From Scatophagus argus (lineage: Eukaryota; Chordata; Actinopteri; Scatophagidae), in assembly GCF_020382885.2 (NCBI RefSeq), contig NC_058497.1:20142330-20206329 (forward strand): a DNA stretch of 64,000 bases, read 5' to 3'. Numbering within the stretch: position 1 is the first letter of the stretch; every line of letters starts with the position of its first letter. This document shows positions 49,896-62,900 of the stretch, piece by piece. Below the pieces are notes generated by a model. That model searched no databases, was not told the origin of the DNA, and worked only from the letters and a program-made list of their open reading frames with translations. A program made the translations under genes and the position numbers.

Positions 49896-49988
49896 ATAAC
49901 TATGTTGATAAAGATCTCAAAGGGTGTACCACAGGGTTCGATCATAGGACCTGTTCAGTTTTCTGTTTTTGTAAATCATAGCCTGTAA
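49896..49988 (+). mobile_element. Fossil of a non-LTR retrotransposon reverse transcriptase
   Basis: One frame reads KGVPQGSIIGPVQFSVFVNH from 49920, then a TAA at 49986-49988. This matches the conserved RT motif of LINE polymerases (VPQGS.LGP.LF...IND), which lies shortly before the catalytic YADD box. The YADD box is not visible downstream and a stop follows at once, so this is a degraded fragment. The clade cannot be assigned from so little. Confidence 0.75.
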
Positions 49989-51424
49989 AGATTCAGTGAG
50001 GATTCATTTTTGTGCCTCTCGTTGATAAAGTCACCTTGTGCTTAAACCAAAACAAATGCCGACTTAAAAGAGAATTTAGTTATCAATTTATCAGTTAAGT
50101 TAACTTTAATTACTTAGAAATGATTTCTATAACCGGATGCTTAATTCAGGCCACCTCATATACCTTAACAACAAATGTGAGTACTTCATTTACCAGGCAT
50201 TTAAACGACATTCAAAAAAATGTCTGATGACTAATGTTAATATGTTGAATAATCAAATTCTTGTTTTCATGTCTCTCAGGTCCTATTTTATTTTTCTTAA
50301 TGTGAATGTTGTGAATTAAATTGTCTGTGACTTTGTGGTCATATTTCTCTTGTAAAATAGATAAAGGATCCCAAGAGACAACCTGGTTATGTAAAGTATT
50401 AAACAACATGTAACAATTCCTGTATTTCTTTTCTTATTTTTGGCATTTTGTTTATTTGTTATTACTACTTATTATTAGACTTGTTTTATTGGGAAAGTTT
50501 TATTGCAACAAGCCAAAAGTCTCAGCTGATTTAAACTTCACATCATTCTGCATAGTCAGTTCTTGCCTAATTAGCTGAATGTCTCCTGTGGTGATAACAG
50601 AACAAATGTCATGAGGCATTCTTATTTTGGCTGAAATACATGTTTGTTCTTGTATAAGAATCTCCCTGGGCTGTTACCTTGAGAGGTCATGTACTGGCCC
50701 TTTGGCAGTCCTGAGGATCAGGGGTCTGGTAGCCGTGACGATACACTTTCATTTCAGCCAGCTAGTAATCCCACAATGCAATAAAACTGTCTGGCCCCTG
50801 TGTCTGGCTCCAGTCAGACCAACTTTACTCACAAAAATGTGCAACCCCCCCAATATTATTAAGTGGAATGTAAATCTCAACAAAGAAATTTAGGACTCTT
50901 TTTTCTTTTTTTTTCTTCCACAATTTTACATGTCATTTAACAGCTTTTTGCCAGGAGAGAGTCAGTAATTATATAGGGGGAGAGAGTCATATGTGTTATA
51001 ATAAGGGAGTGCATCTCAACCAAACCAAGACACCAGCGGGGACAGAGGTCACTGCAGTCTGGTCGGGCTGTGTTTATGTTGGCGAAAGAGTTGCAGCTGT
51101 GTGCGCAAAGTGTGTCTCTGGGTTTAGACATTATCTCACAGTTGGTTTTGGTCAACTTTTCAAAACAAACAAGTGGCTTCTGTACTGTCTTGCATGCTGT
51201 TCCCAAATGGATGGATAATAATTGCTGCAACAGTTGTTCCTCATTTTGGCCACTGTACACATGACTGTACATTTTGACCTCTGAACTTGCAGTAAATTAT
51301 TTGATATGGTCACTTAGGGTCAGCAGAAACACGCTGTGAACACAATTCACTGCATTCAGCAGTGAGGAGTGAGTGTAGGAGAACCTAAAATGTTAAAAAC
51401 ACAAAAAGCCCTCTCTAGCTTTTT

Positions 51425-51516
51425 GCACTCCTCTTCTGTCCTTGTGAGCTGCCACAACAAGTGAATTTCCCCACTGTGGGATCAATAACGTTCATCTTAT
51501 CTTATCTTATCTTAGA
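51425..51516 (+). repeat. LINE-type 3' tail with (CTTAT)n end
   Basis: The segment with gtgaatttccccactgtggg, atcaata and a tandem cttat terminus matches a very common teleost non-LTR retrotransposon tail. Recognised from memory; no coding part is visible. Confidence 0.7.
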
Positions 51517-51974
51517 ATCAGTGTTTGGTCTGTCTGTTCTAGGTTACTGGTGATGCCACATGGCGGACATGGAAGAGCACCCGCCCCCTCTGTACATAGG
51601 AAAGACTCATTCTAAGGTAACAAAAACATGATTCTTATTTTCTGGCACTTACATACTAAGAAAACAAATTTATGAATATTATATTGCATGTCTGCCAATA
51701 GATCACTTTTGTATATGTTGATATAGTAAATTTCTTCCAGCAGTTACAGAACAACAGTTTAAGTTGTGTTTCTGGTCAGCTGGCGAATAAAATATTCACT
51801 CTTTTCTGTTTTTGGTCTTTACCAGCTTCTGAGGGAGCTGTCACACTTTACCTGCTAAATGCTCCATTATGTACACCAGCTCGTCTCTGTCTGGGCTGTT
51901 TGGGGCTGAGCAGGCAGGTTTTTACCTTTGTTCACTTAAAACAGCTGCTCGCTGGAGCCAAAAACTGCACCACT

Positions 51975-52300
51975 TGAGAGTGTGCGCATAATGTGTTTTA
52001 ATCCTCCTAAAACGTTTGCAACAAATGCACTGTTTGCTAAGGCTTGAACAAAACTACGAGTCAACGGCCATGCTAGCAGCTCTGTTAGGCCATACCTAAG
52101 CACAGTGGAGCTTGCTAACATGTTCACAATTACAGTGAACATTTTAATTAACATGTTGGCATGCTAACATGTGCTACTTAGCACAAATCAGAAAGTACAG
52201 CTGGGGGTGGCGAAAATGTCATTAGTTTAGCAGGCATTTTGTCAAATTCAGATTTTGTCCTGATGATGGCACTAGATGAGAAGCTAAGGCATTATAAAGG
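51975..52300 (-). repeat. Dispersed teleost repeat copy (minus orientation)
   Basis: On the minus strand the sequence has the recurring blocks gctgtact, catgttagcatgc, gaacatgttagc, tgtgcttagg and gagctgctagcatgg. The same order is known from a widely dispersed teleost repeat rich in gctaacatgctaac words. A plus-oriented relative with an overlapping part lies at 61380-62110. Confidence 0.65.
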
Positions 52301-52970
52301 TGACTGCAGTCACTACATTTTCTTAACTAAAGGAATATGTTGATGGAAAGTCTAATCTCTCTATATTTGAGTTTTGACTGCCAAAATGTAAAAACAAAAG
52401 AGAAAAGACATATTGATTTGATTACACATTGTCAATAGAGACTTTATGCTTCATGTTAAACATATAGAGCAGAACTTATTGCTCATCATTAACTTTTAGC
52501 CATTAAAGAAATCAATTAGTCTCTGGTCAGTGAGTCCACATAGTTGGGATTTATGAGGCTTTTAAATTGTGGTTCAGTGGATGCTAGACTGATCCTTGAC
52601 AAATGCCTCTCACACCCATCGGGCGTCACCAGCAGCATAATCACTTAACATTAAGCAGCAAATGCTGAGTCAGTGTAGGTAAAACAAAGGTCAGGCTGCG
52701 TGTTACTGGCAGAGGCAGAGAGAGCGGTCGCTCAGGGACATTGCAGATGCCTCCTAGCTGAAAAATCTCATTTGAAACCGTTGATGACCACTGGCAAATG
52801 CAATTTGCTCCTGTTGGAGGCTAAAGTGTGGGAATGTTCCTTTAGATTCTGTTGTCATTTCGTTGAAACTCAGGCGGGCCTACAGTACAGTGTGACGCAG
52901 GAATGCACTGTTGAGCAGTCATTGCGTACACAAGAGGCGCCACAGGGATTTTCGAGGGCCAACCTTTGCA

Positions 52971-52991
52971 TGTGTGTGTGTGTGTGTGTGT
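52971..52991 (+). repeat. (TG)n microsatellite
   Basis: Ten TG units. Confidence 0.9.
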
Positions 52992-53184
52992 TCATGACTG
53001 TTCACACTGGTTATTAGGCTGCATGGCCAGATTCTAATATCATAAACAAGTGTTGGTTGACTTAAAGTTAATGTTAGAGTTAATCTATCTGCTCAGTGAC
53101 ACTAACAGCACAAACTCTTGAGACAGGTAAAAATCAAGGTGACACTGTCCTTCAGAGTATGGACACAGGAGTTAAACGCTGGGC

Positions 53185-53640
53185 AGTGATGGTACTCAGA
53201 TTCCTCACTAATGTAAAATTACCAATACGTAAGTGTAGAGGTGTGCTAGAAGCAAAGGTATTCATTATGCAGAAACACATATTTAAGAAAAAATATTATG
53301 GTGCATTTGGATTATAATTATTGAAAACATTAATGTGCACATCACTTTAGTGTTGCAGCTGAAAAAATTGAGTCCAATTTCATCTGCTTCATATACTGCT
53401 AGGTATACTATATACTTTATAAAAAATATGAATTTATTTGTTGATTATTTATAGCAAGAATCTGCAAAGTAACTAGTAACCAAAGCTGTCAAATAAAGAG
53501 TGAAAAGTACAGCACTTGCTTCTGAAATGTAGTGTAGTACAAGTCTAGTAGCACTGAATTGCAAGTGAAATCATCAAGGATTTAGAAATAAGGTACATAA
53601 GTACATGAGAAAATATACTTAGTTACTTTACATCACTGCT
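53185..53640 (+). repeat. Dispersed teleost repeat (AGTACTTAAGTAC-type)
   Basis: Blocks ggtattcattatgcagaa, ggattataattattgaaaa, catcactttagtgttgcagc, gtaactagtaac, gctgtcaaataaa, ctgaaatgtagtg and cttagttactttacatcac occur in the order of a common teleost repeat known from many fish loci. The copy is degenerate. Its class (non-autonomous DNA element or other) is not clear from sequence. Confidence 0.65.
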
Positions 53641-55897
53641 GCTGAGAACGTGCAGTCCTTTCATCTTGTCTTGGGCAGGATGGGTGCTGCATTTCAAAAC
53701 TGTTATAGATGATCAGTTGTGCCCATAGATGGCACCCATGAGTTTAGTTTAAGTGAAATCCAAAAAGCAGTCCTGCTGTAACAAACTTTGCATCAAGCAT
53801 TTTGCATCTTTTGAATTTGAAACCCGAACTTGTAAAGAGAAATGTGGAATAAACTCATATCAACTACATGATCCAACTGTTAAAGACTTTGCCCTAATCA
53901 CCTCCATCACAGCGTCTGAGTGTGTGTGAGCATGTGAACAGCCATAAGGCAGAAAGTTGAATGAAAGTAGCCGAGCTAAGATGAAACTTTCAGGCATGAT
54001 TCAGGTCTATAAAACTGTATTGATTTGCTGCTTGCCTTCCTGCACAGTCCCTGCCTGGCCGGTGCCAGGGTAATTTGTCCCCCAGGTCTAAGGTTGCATG
54101 TGAATTTTCTGTTGTGTCAGCTGAGTTTAGTGCAGTGCATGCTTGAGAGGAGGTGAACTCTCATTATCCCACATTGCTTTAATTAAGACCTCGTTGTCAA
54201 GGAAAGCAGCATCTTTAACTCATTTATTACCTCCTACAGTAGGCATCTCCAAACAGCAATAGGCAATATTTCATATTACACACTGGAGTGTGTGTAACTT
54301 TGTCATGAATACATCTGCAGCAGATAAATCAGAACAGAAAACGTAAGACAGCACGAAGGAGTAAATTCTTCACTGTGGCGGTCAGATGCATGTGTGTGTA
54401 TCCCTTTGCTGCCTGCAGTGTATGTACAGGGATATTCACACCACAACATCCTGTGTCAATGCAGGACGTGCAGCACAACTGATTTTCAAGCAGGAGGACA
54501 GCAATCATGCTTATCGTAGCCATGAACTTCTCTTAAAATTAAACAAATGTAGTCAAACCATAAACATGGCAGAACAATTTTTCATAAGCACGGTGTTCCC
54601 ATCATCTTTACCAAACTATACCATGCCAAAATTTAATGCTTCTACTTTATGCAGTAATTGAAATGTCTCTGTTCAAATCACTTAGCTCTACAGTCATGTC
54701 TCTGTTCAGGCTAAACGAATTCCGGGGACACCAATTTAAAGGTTCACGGAGATATCAAACTAGCCTAAAGATGTTTGGTGTACTTTCATGTTAGATGTTA
54801 GATTTCCTGTTTCTCGATCTCTGTTTCTGTTTCTTTGTTCATTGTCGCTGGTTGGTCTGCACCTCCTCTCTAACTCAAGCCTCAAGCCTTGAAAATCCGG
54901 CAGGGGACCTTTAAGTTGCATGTCTTTTCTCATCTCTTCTCTGACCTGCAAACTATCAGCTGTCTCAGAAAGACATGCTAATGCTTCATCTCTTGGGTCC
55001 TGCATCCACCCAGCACTTGATGAGAAAGACGCTGTCACGGGAAGTTGTGTTGAGGTGGTACTTTATGTATGTATGTATGGCTTCTATAGATGAGTGTAGC
55101 TATGACAAATGCAATGCATTAGCTCTAAACATTTAAATTTGTTGAAATCTACTCTGTTTCACCACCTACTCTGTTTATAAGTGTAATAAAAGTCTTTGAT
55201 TTTTTTTTCAACCGCCGGTTGACCGTTGACCTTGACCACCGGAAGTGGTTACTGAGGTGTGGCCTTTTGGTTCTGCAACAACGAAACAACAGCTTTGTTG
55301 TTTGTGTATCAAAAGAAGAAAAGCAGTACACAATATTCAAATGTTTCTCAGTTGTGTGTCTTGACCGGAAAATTACCAGACATTAAGTACAAGAGATCTT
55401 GGGATCTTATGAAGCATTTCTTTGGGTTTAAATGGCACAGCTTCCTTGGCTGGGCTTCAGTAACTCTCCTCGTCTCCTGAAGGGAGCTGTACAGGTTGTA
55501 TTAGCACAGACTCACAGCCTGCTGGTTGAAGAGTCCTGCTATGGGGGAAGCCAGGACCAGTGCCAGGTCTGGAGGGGTGCACAGGACCAGCTATGCTCTG
55601 CATGTCCCAAACAACCGGTGCACTAACCAGAGCCATCTGCTGTCCATTTCACTTACATTCTCACTTGATGCTCTGCCAGAGGTTCATTTTTTTCACCGCT
55701 GAAACCAACTGTCCCGTCCTCAGACGAGCAACCAGAGCTTCTAGTTCCCTTCTGATTTTTGTATGAGAAACCAAAGAGTTGTACTTTCCTGAAACGTACC
55801 TTAAAGAAATCTCATTTATCACAAACCATCTTCCAAGCTTCATCTTCTACTTACTGTAATGCCCTGATTTGCTTCACCACTGTTCATGAGAATATTT

Positions 55898-56095
55898 CAG
55901 TAATTTCCGCCAACTAAACAAGCATTAAGCACTCAGCGCCACAGCCTCAACTGCTGAAGTACATAAATGGCTCATGACCTGAACATCAGATGCATCCTCT
56001 TCAAGGCTGCTGGAATCACTGTTTGAGTCATTTCCACCAACTAAATTACCATTAAGCACTCAGCGTCCCGGCCTGCTCAACAGTTTAAAGCTCAT
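55898..56095 (+). repeat. Diverged local direct duplication (~75 bp, two copies)
   Basis: Copy A (55898-55975) and copy B (56026-56095) share the order tttcc[g/a]ccaactaaa, cattaagcactcagcg, gcct and ctcat, about 129 bp apart. They are diverged by substitutions and small indels. No protein reading was recognised. Confidence 0.7.
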
Positions 56096-58633
56096 TGGGA
56101 CATCAGAGAAGATGAGGAAGCGATTGATCAGAGAAGTTATGAGTCATTCAGAGAAGAGAACACGGATGCAGCGGTACAAGTTTTGTTCCTTCAGAGCTTT
56201 CTGTCAAGAGAAAAGGGTGCATTAATTCAATTGCTACTCACTAAATATGCTTGCAGTTGCATTTTTTTTTTTAAAGAAAACTTTCTATTATATATTGCAT
56301 CAAAAGAAGTGCAAGCATTGGTGTGTTTAATGACCTTTGACATATTTTCTGACAGTTGTAGAAATTGTAAGAAGGTCTTCCATTATGAGTCATCTTCTAA
56401 GTGCTCATAGTAACCCACACGTGTGAGTAAAATTTCAAGTTTACGTTTTTCTCTTTAGGTAATGTCTGAATGATGCATTTGAAAGCACTGAAAGTAATGG
56501 GACTTTAGAAAGTGGTCAGACAATAAGTTATAAACATCCATGAGATGATTATGATTCATTATGGATGTATAATGTTCTACAGGGCTCAACAAAATGTATC
56601 AGTAACCATTATGGGCTCTTAAGATCAAGGTCAGGATGCTTTTGTGAATGAATTTGAGTTGTGTTCTCATGTATTATAGATAGCACACAGTTAGATATAG
56701 TAGACATGTTGAAATGTTGTTGACAAAAGGTGATTCTTTTTTTCATTGTTTTGCATGTGCAGCTGCTTTCTGTGGTCAGCACCTCCTCATCACTGACGTG
56801 CAGGGTGCTGTTTGTCTGAATTATCTCGGTAGATCAAACCTGCATAAAACCACATGTCATATATGTTAGAAACCAGTGCCTGAACTGGACCAAAAAAGGT
56901 GCCGATACAGTAATGTTGGTCCTGCAACTAATACCTACAACCTCTGAGTCTTCTTGAAGATTTTTTATCCATGTTTTGGCATTTGGTTATCCATTTTAAC
57001 AAGGACATTTTCAACACTGTTTTCTTAGTGATAAACTAGCTATGTGTTATGCCTCGACAACAAAGACAAAATATCAAAGTATTATTGTAAGTGCATTTGG
57101 CTGATAATATCTCAGGACTGTGAAAACATTTAAAAGTAAAAGCCAGGCTGAAAAGTTACATGTTAATTTTGCATTTAGTAATATCATCTCCTTTGGCAGG
57201 CTGTTCCAACTCCTTAAATAAGCTGCTTCACCATTTTTTAAAAAAAATATTGCAAATATCTCTTTTTCACCCTTGTTTTCCAGACCAGGGGAGTGAACAT
57301 TTCCAACCAGACCACGCATCTTTTTGAAACATGAGTGCTGTTAGATTGTACTAACTAACTAATTATATTACCACGTTTTTTTTTTCTTTTTATTTCTCTT
57401 TGTACACGAATGCCAGCAGTGTCATAGGCCAATACTGGTATGTGACTCAGATTGATAGTGTCGTATCAATCACATGTTGTGTCAGTGTGGAATCTGTTGC
57501 GTGAGTGTGTGAGAGCTGCAGGGTTTGGTGATAATTCAGTTGTAAATGAATAACAGCAGGAAGAGATGGTGCAGATGATCTGCGATTTTCCTCCTCTGAA
57601 GAAAGTGATGATAACGTACCCCAGACTTAAGTAGGTTACCAAACAGCCCTTCACAGGCACACGCATACAATCACTGGCTGATCACCAACTACCTTTTTCC
57701 AGCTGAATTTCCACGTGTGTGTCCATGGAGAAAACGATAAAGAGAAAGCCAGCAAGGTGAAAAGCATGCCAGTTGTACATCTGTGAAATCTATAAGTACC
57801 GTGTCTGTGAAACATTAACAATTCATTGTCAGCTAAATGCATTAGCTTGCAGACTGTATAGGACACACCTGGAAAAGACCGAAGGGTTTCCAGACTCCTT
57901 CTCCAAACTCCACTCCACCTCCGCCTACCTTCAGGGACCAACCACTTCAGGTAATTTAATTAGCTGGAAAAATGACCCCCCCAGCACCACGTTCATGTGA
58001 TTACGCTGGGTTTTAAAAGATAGACTCGACTCTCTCTCAAGTGTTTGCCCTTGAAACCAAACCTTGCATGTATTTTTTTGGTAAAAGCCTGAACCGTGTT
58101 TTACCTTCCGGAGATACGATCACCCCACAGTCAGAATCAAGTCACAGAGCAAGACTGGAAATAATAAGAGCTTTATTCTTGCTTAGATCATGCCGACAAA
58201 ACCTCTCCCATTTATCTTTGCAGTTCAGAAGCTGATTTCTATTACTTGTAAATATAGACACTAATTTTCTGCCTTTTATCTGCTTTTAAATGTGACTTAT
58301 TAGATTAAGTCACTCAACAAAAACTTAACAAGAAACCAGGATATGATACTTGCTTGATTAACACTTGATTACGAGTTTTTTAAAACCCTTTGAAGGACTT
58401 TCAACCGGAGGGTGAAATTAGCATGAAATAGGTACCTTTTTAAGGGATTTAACATCTGAAGTTGATTCTGTCCAGACTAAAAATAGACCCTGAATGCTTC
58501 TTATGCTCCTTCCTCTGCTCTCACATAAATGATTCAGGTCTAACTCCTGAATTTCCGGGTCCTACTCAAGGTTTCTTCCAGTTAAGAATCAGTATATTTA
58601 TTTTAACAAACACACACTGAATTTAACCCATAC

Positions 58634-58862
58634 TTAGTTGAACACACATGCAACACCCAGCAAATTACATGCAGTGAAACACACACAGGAGCAGTGGGCC
58701 GCATCAAGCGCCCAGGGAGCAAATTGGGGGGTTATTGTGCCATTGATGCGCTCAATGGCACATCAACCACATCTCCCTAATTGGAGGGGGGGCATCCCAT
58801 CCTGCCCATCCGCTGGGGAAATTGAACCAGCGACCTTCCGATCACAAGCCGCTCCTCCAACC
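58634..58862 (-). repeat. Degenerate tRNA-SINE-like repeat
   Basis: Blocks ggagcagtgggccgc, gcgcccagggagcaaattgg, gaaccagcgaccttccgatc and caagccgctcctccaacc match a common teleost repeat whose right end is tRNA-derived on the opposite strand (a B-box-like region inverted). The copy is eroded. Confidence 0.6.
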
Positions 58863-58884
58863 TCTAGTCCCACTGTCTGCTTGC

Positions 58885-58982
58885 TTGGGGGTTCAGACTC
58901 TGGGTTTCTGCAAAGCACCTATAGACAATTTTGATTGTATAAGGTGCTATATAAATACAGTTGAATTGAAATTGAATTGAAC
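58885..58982 (+). repeat. Retroelement tail with (AATTG)n end
   Basis: Contains gacaattttgattgtataag, gtgctatataaatacagttg and a terminal ttgaattgaa repeat, the familiar teleost tail GGCGCTATATAAATAAAATTGAATTGAA. It adjoins the SINE-like repeat on its left. Confidence 0.7.
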
Positions 58983-59036
58983 TTAAAGTGCATTGGATGA
59001 CACAGCATTTTAAACATTTTAAGGAATCTTTCGATA

Positions 59037-59061
59037 GTGTGTGTGTGTGTGTGTGTGTGTG
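59037..59061 (+). repeat. (GT)n microsatellite
   Basis: Twelve GT units. Confidence 0.93.
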
Positions 59062-59754
59062 AAGCAGAGAAGGAAGGAGGATGACACAACTATTTTCTTT
59101 GTTGTAAAACCCACTTTCACACACTACAAAATGTCTCATTGGCAGTTTCATACCAGATGATTCAAAAAGCCGTTACAAACCACATGCAATGTTGATTTTT
59201 TTTTTTTTTTTGTCAGGTCATTTCATTCACTGTCATCCTATTGTGCTCTTGCTGACTCAACTCAACTTTGACAGGAAATAAAGAATTTTCAGCTTCTCAT
59301 AAGCAGCAATACTGAGTCCCTGCAAAGCACCTCTAGCTTTCTCACCCATATCTGTTTCTCTTTGCAGTTGTCCTTGCAGGGTATCATATGCTGCTCAGCA
59401 AACAGGTAGCTACTGGCACTTGTAGACACGTTGTGAGCACCTCAGCAGGGGATGGAATGAATGATGCATGGCTTTACCACTTCCCAACGTGTCTTGCTAT
59501 ATGAGGTGGCTGAGAAACCGAACAGACTCAAAACAGAGCAACTGGAAGAGAAGCTGATATCCACAGTTACTCACTTATTGTTTCAGAAAGCAAAGGAGAA
59601 AAGTTGTATATTTTTACACACAGCTTAATTGTGTGCGTGTGCCTGTGCGTGTATGTGTGTGTATGTGTGTGCACATCCAGTATGTGGCTATATGAGTAGC
59701 AGCAAACTGTGTGTTAGCTCTAGAGGGTGTGTACCTCTAACCATAAACCACAGA

Positions 59755-59782
59755 ACACACACACACACACACACACACACAC
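59755..59782 (+). repeat. (AC)n microsatellite upstream of the Ig receptor start
   Basis: Fourteen AC units ending 69 bp before the start codon at 59851. A TG-rich tract (about 59632-59672) lies further upstream, so the two are complementary in composition and could pair. Confidence 0.93.
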
Positions 59783-59850
59783 GTACACAATTTAAATACT
59801 ATTATGCCTGACATACAGGCAGTCCACCTCTATTTCACTGTGACACCATC

Positions 59851-59917
59851 ATGGGATGCTCAGGGCTGTTGATTGTGGGTCTTGTCCTTAATGTTGCTCT
59901 CTGCTCGGAAATTCTGG
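59851..59917 (+). CDS. Ig receptor exon 1: signal peptide
   Basis: ATG at 59851 (context ccatcATGG), then 22 codons forming a hydrophobic signal peptide, phase 1 donor tctgg|gtaagt. An in-phase signal exon followed by a phase 1 V domain is typical of Ig-superfamily receptors. Confidence 0.8.
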
Positions 59918-62900
59918 GTAAGTCTGCAGGGTTACAATCCATCTGTGACAGTCAGCTGTTTATAGACTTATTTTACTGGCTTTTAAGGTCTTGTTTAACT
60001 TGTGGCGCTGACACTAAACAGAGCTGCTATGGTTTTCCAAAGTGATTAGATTATAAATGCACACAGCCAATAAAGGCACATTCTGGATGCATCTTGAACA
60101 CAATAACTCTTTCTGCAATGTAATGTTGATGGCATGTTTGTATTGCCAGTTCATTATTATTGATCTGTGGTGCCACCTAAAACCACAATAGTTTCTTTAC
60201 AGCCTTTTAAAGTTAATATATGAGGGTTGTTAAGGTTTAAGTTTGTGTAAGGGGAAAACCCTCTGCAGGGTGGACTTATTTAGGAATCCTGATGTAGGGT
60301 TTTAGGTTCAGCATCATGCCTTTGTTCTGCAGAGTCACAGAGGCTTCCAGCTGGAGATGAAAGTTTAAACGTGTGAAAAAGCTTTGTTTTTTAGAGTCGA
60401 AAGTCTTATTTGTTTACCACATCCCCAGTCTGCAAAGGAGGGGTTGCTGTCTACCATGGGTGAATGGTTGCTGTTGCTGGTGAGAAAAAGAAGCCCCTGG
60501 GGCTCAGGAAATGTGATGCAGTGCATGAATACCTGATTTCTTCTCAGCTATTACTAAGTTTGTATCCTCAAGGTGTGCCTTTTCCATGCTTGGCTGACAT
60601 TTATTTTGGCAATAACCTTAAAGGGCAAATGAATTATGAACCCACAAGGCATAATTGAACCCGTACAGCATATTTATTTCTCTCCCTCTGTGTCCTTTCC
60701 TCTTAAAAGCCTTTGGAGCGTCTCCACACTGTTTCCCTTTGCTTTGATGTATAGAAAGACCAACAACATTTCAGCTTTAACGGTGTTTGATGTAGACAGT
60801 TTAGTTTCAACTGCCGCAACTGGCTGTATGTTCAATGGTTTTCCATAGAGCAATACAACACCAAGTTGTCACAATTTGACTCACCATAGATCTGAATAGA
60901 AGTTACTGGTTTCAGCGGCTGATAGACCAAACTGTGTCCTCAAGTGCCCTTTGTCAGCAGAAGAAGTAGGGTGAAAGGGACTTGGTATGCACTGGAGTCT
61001 GCACACTGTCCTTTCTGCAAGTGCTAAAATCTGTCAGCTTCTATTAAATGTCCTTTCCTCTGAAACCAACCCTAATCATGGCTGATTTCTCAAGTGTGGC
61101 AGGAGGAGGACTTTGGTGTCTGGCTATAGATCAGGGTGTAACTTTTGGACTGTTTTCATTTCATTAACATAATGGAGTCCTTTAATAAATATGCACAGAG
61201 GGGACCAGGCCACATTTGTCAAGTGTCATTTTGCAAACAAAGTCTAATTAATGTGTTTAGCCCTTTGACTATTAGATGGCTACTATATCATTAACTTACA
61301 TTTTCATAACATTTTTTTGGGTGGGGCTCCATGTTATGCTAGCAGAATGGCTTTAATGTTGGCCTGTCAGTGGGTCCAGACTTTGGTCCAGACTGAAACG
61401 TGTCAACATCTATGGGATGGATAACCATGAAATTATGAATGCTCATTCATGTTCCCCAGAGGATGAATCCTAATGATAGACTTCTAATCTAGCGCCACCA
61501 ATAGGGCAAAAGTCTCCCTTATCGAGGGAAGTATCTCAACATATATTGGATGGAATCGTTCAAAATGCTGTGCAGATATTCATGATGCCCTGAGGATGTA
61601 GCATAAGCTGATGACTGACTCTGCTTACATTTCCTCTAGCACCTCCATGAGGTTGATAGAGTGTGCTCCTGGCTGAATTTCTGAGAAGCAGAGTTGCTGA
61701 ACTATTGGATGAATTGCCATGAAACTTGGTTCAGATATTCATATATGCTTTTCTGTTTCCACTTTTCTGGTTTTTCATTCCCAAAAGCCCATTTCACAGT
61801 ATTCATTTGTAATGTATGCATCAAATTTACTTTTTAAAATCTAATTATTGCCTCATTAACCTAGTATAAGTATAGCTATATATATATATATGTCACATCA
61901 CAAAATGCCTAATAGCATTTTCATTAGTCCCGGCTATACAGATCAGTGCTAATTTGCTAAAGCTAGCATGCTAATATGCTAAACTACAACACTGAACATG
62001 ATAAACCCTGCTAAACAACAGCATGTTAGCATTGTCAACATGAGCGTGTTAGTATGCTAACATTAGCAGACAGCACAGTTAGCAGAGCTGCAGACCTTTA
62101 TTCTTGTTTTTATTGATTAGACATTGGCATATGCTAATTATGATAAAATGACTGGAATCTTATAATCACTGACCTAGTTAGTCTGCCTCATCCATCACAG
62201 TTTCACTTAACCAGTGAAAGACAATAGGATGCATGAATACACCTTTCACAGGCATGTCAGCGGACATATATCAGCCTGCTGTCCATCCTCACAGGAAGAA
62301 CAACAATCATGTTCTCCCCATTAAGACATTTCTGCTTCTTCTGTGTTTGTAATTTTAAGATTGCTCAGGTGAATTTATAACCTGTCATTGTGCTGCTCTG
62401 TGTCTCAGGTTTGAACGAAGAGCAGATCATTGAGCTCACGCCAAACGTCACAGCAGTCCTGGGAGAGGATGTTTACCTGACCTGCAGGTATCTGGGCAAG
62501 ACTGAGATCCTGGGAGCTGAGTGGAAAAGCCAGATTAACTCTAAAATTAGATCCAAGAGAGTTGCAGGATTTTTTAATGGCAAGCCGTTTGCCCGCAATG
62601 GTTTCTCTGAACCAGAGTCTGTCACCAACCTCACAGTTAAGGTGAATATCTCCAGCGTTGAAGTAGAGGGAGAATACACATGTGAGTTTAAATCACTGGA
62701 AGAGGATTATATTGTCAGTGTATTCCTCACTGTAGTAGGTAAGTCAAGCCTATAATGTGCACGTTATTCTATTTGAACAAATCAGTCTAATTGAGTTGCC
62801 ACAATTTAAGATAAAAATGTCTAAATCTAAAAGGTCATCACTGCTACACCACCAGTCTGATTTAAATAACATTTTAACACAAGGTGCATCTACGTCATTT

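Larger units (their letters stand above)
43016..59850. other. Intergenic region between nectin3 and the downstream Ig receptor gene
   Basis: Nearly 17 kb without a recognisable protein-coding exon on either strand. It holds microsatellites (43121, 44909, 52971, 59037, 59755), a reverse-transcriptase fossil (about 49896), a LINE-type tail (51425-51516), a repeat copy on the minus strand (about 51975-52300), another dispersed repeat (53185-53640), a local duplication (55898-56095) and SINE-like sequence (58634-58982). A GC-richer segment at 47690-47990 lacks coding evidence. Confidence 0.55.

Noticed and set aside
54760..55038. 92-codon minus-strand frame rich in E, R and D
   Set aside because: Charged composition looks protein-like, but there are no splice partners, no recognisable domain and no supporting context.
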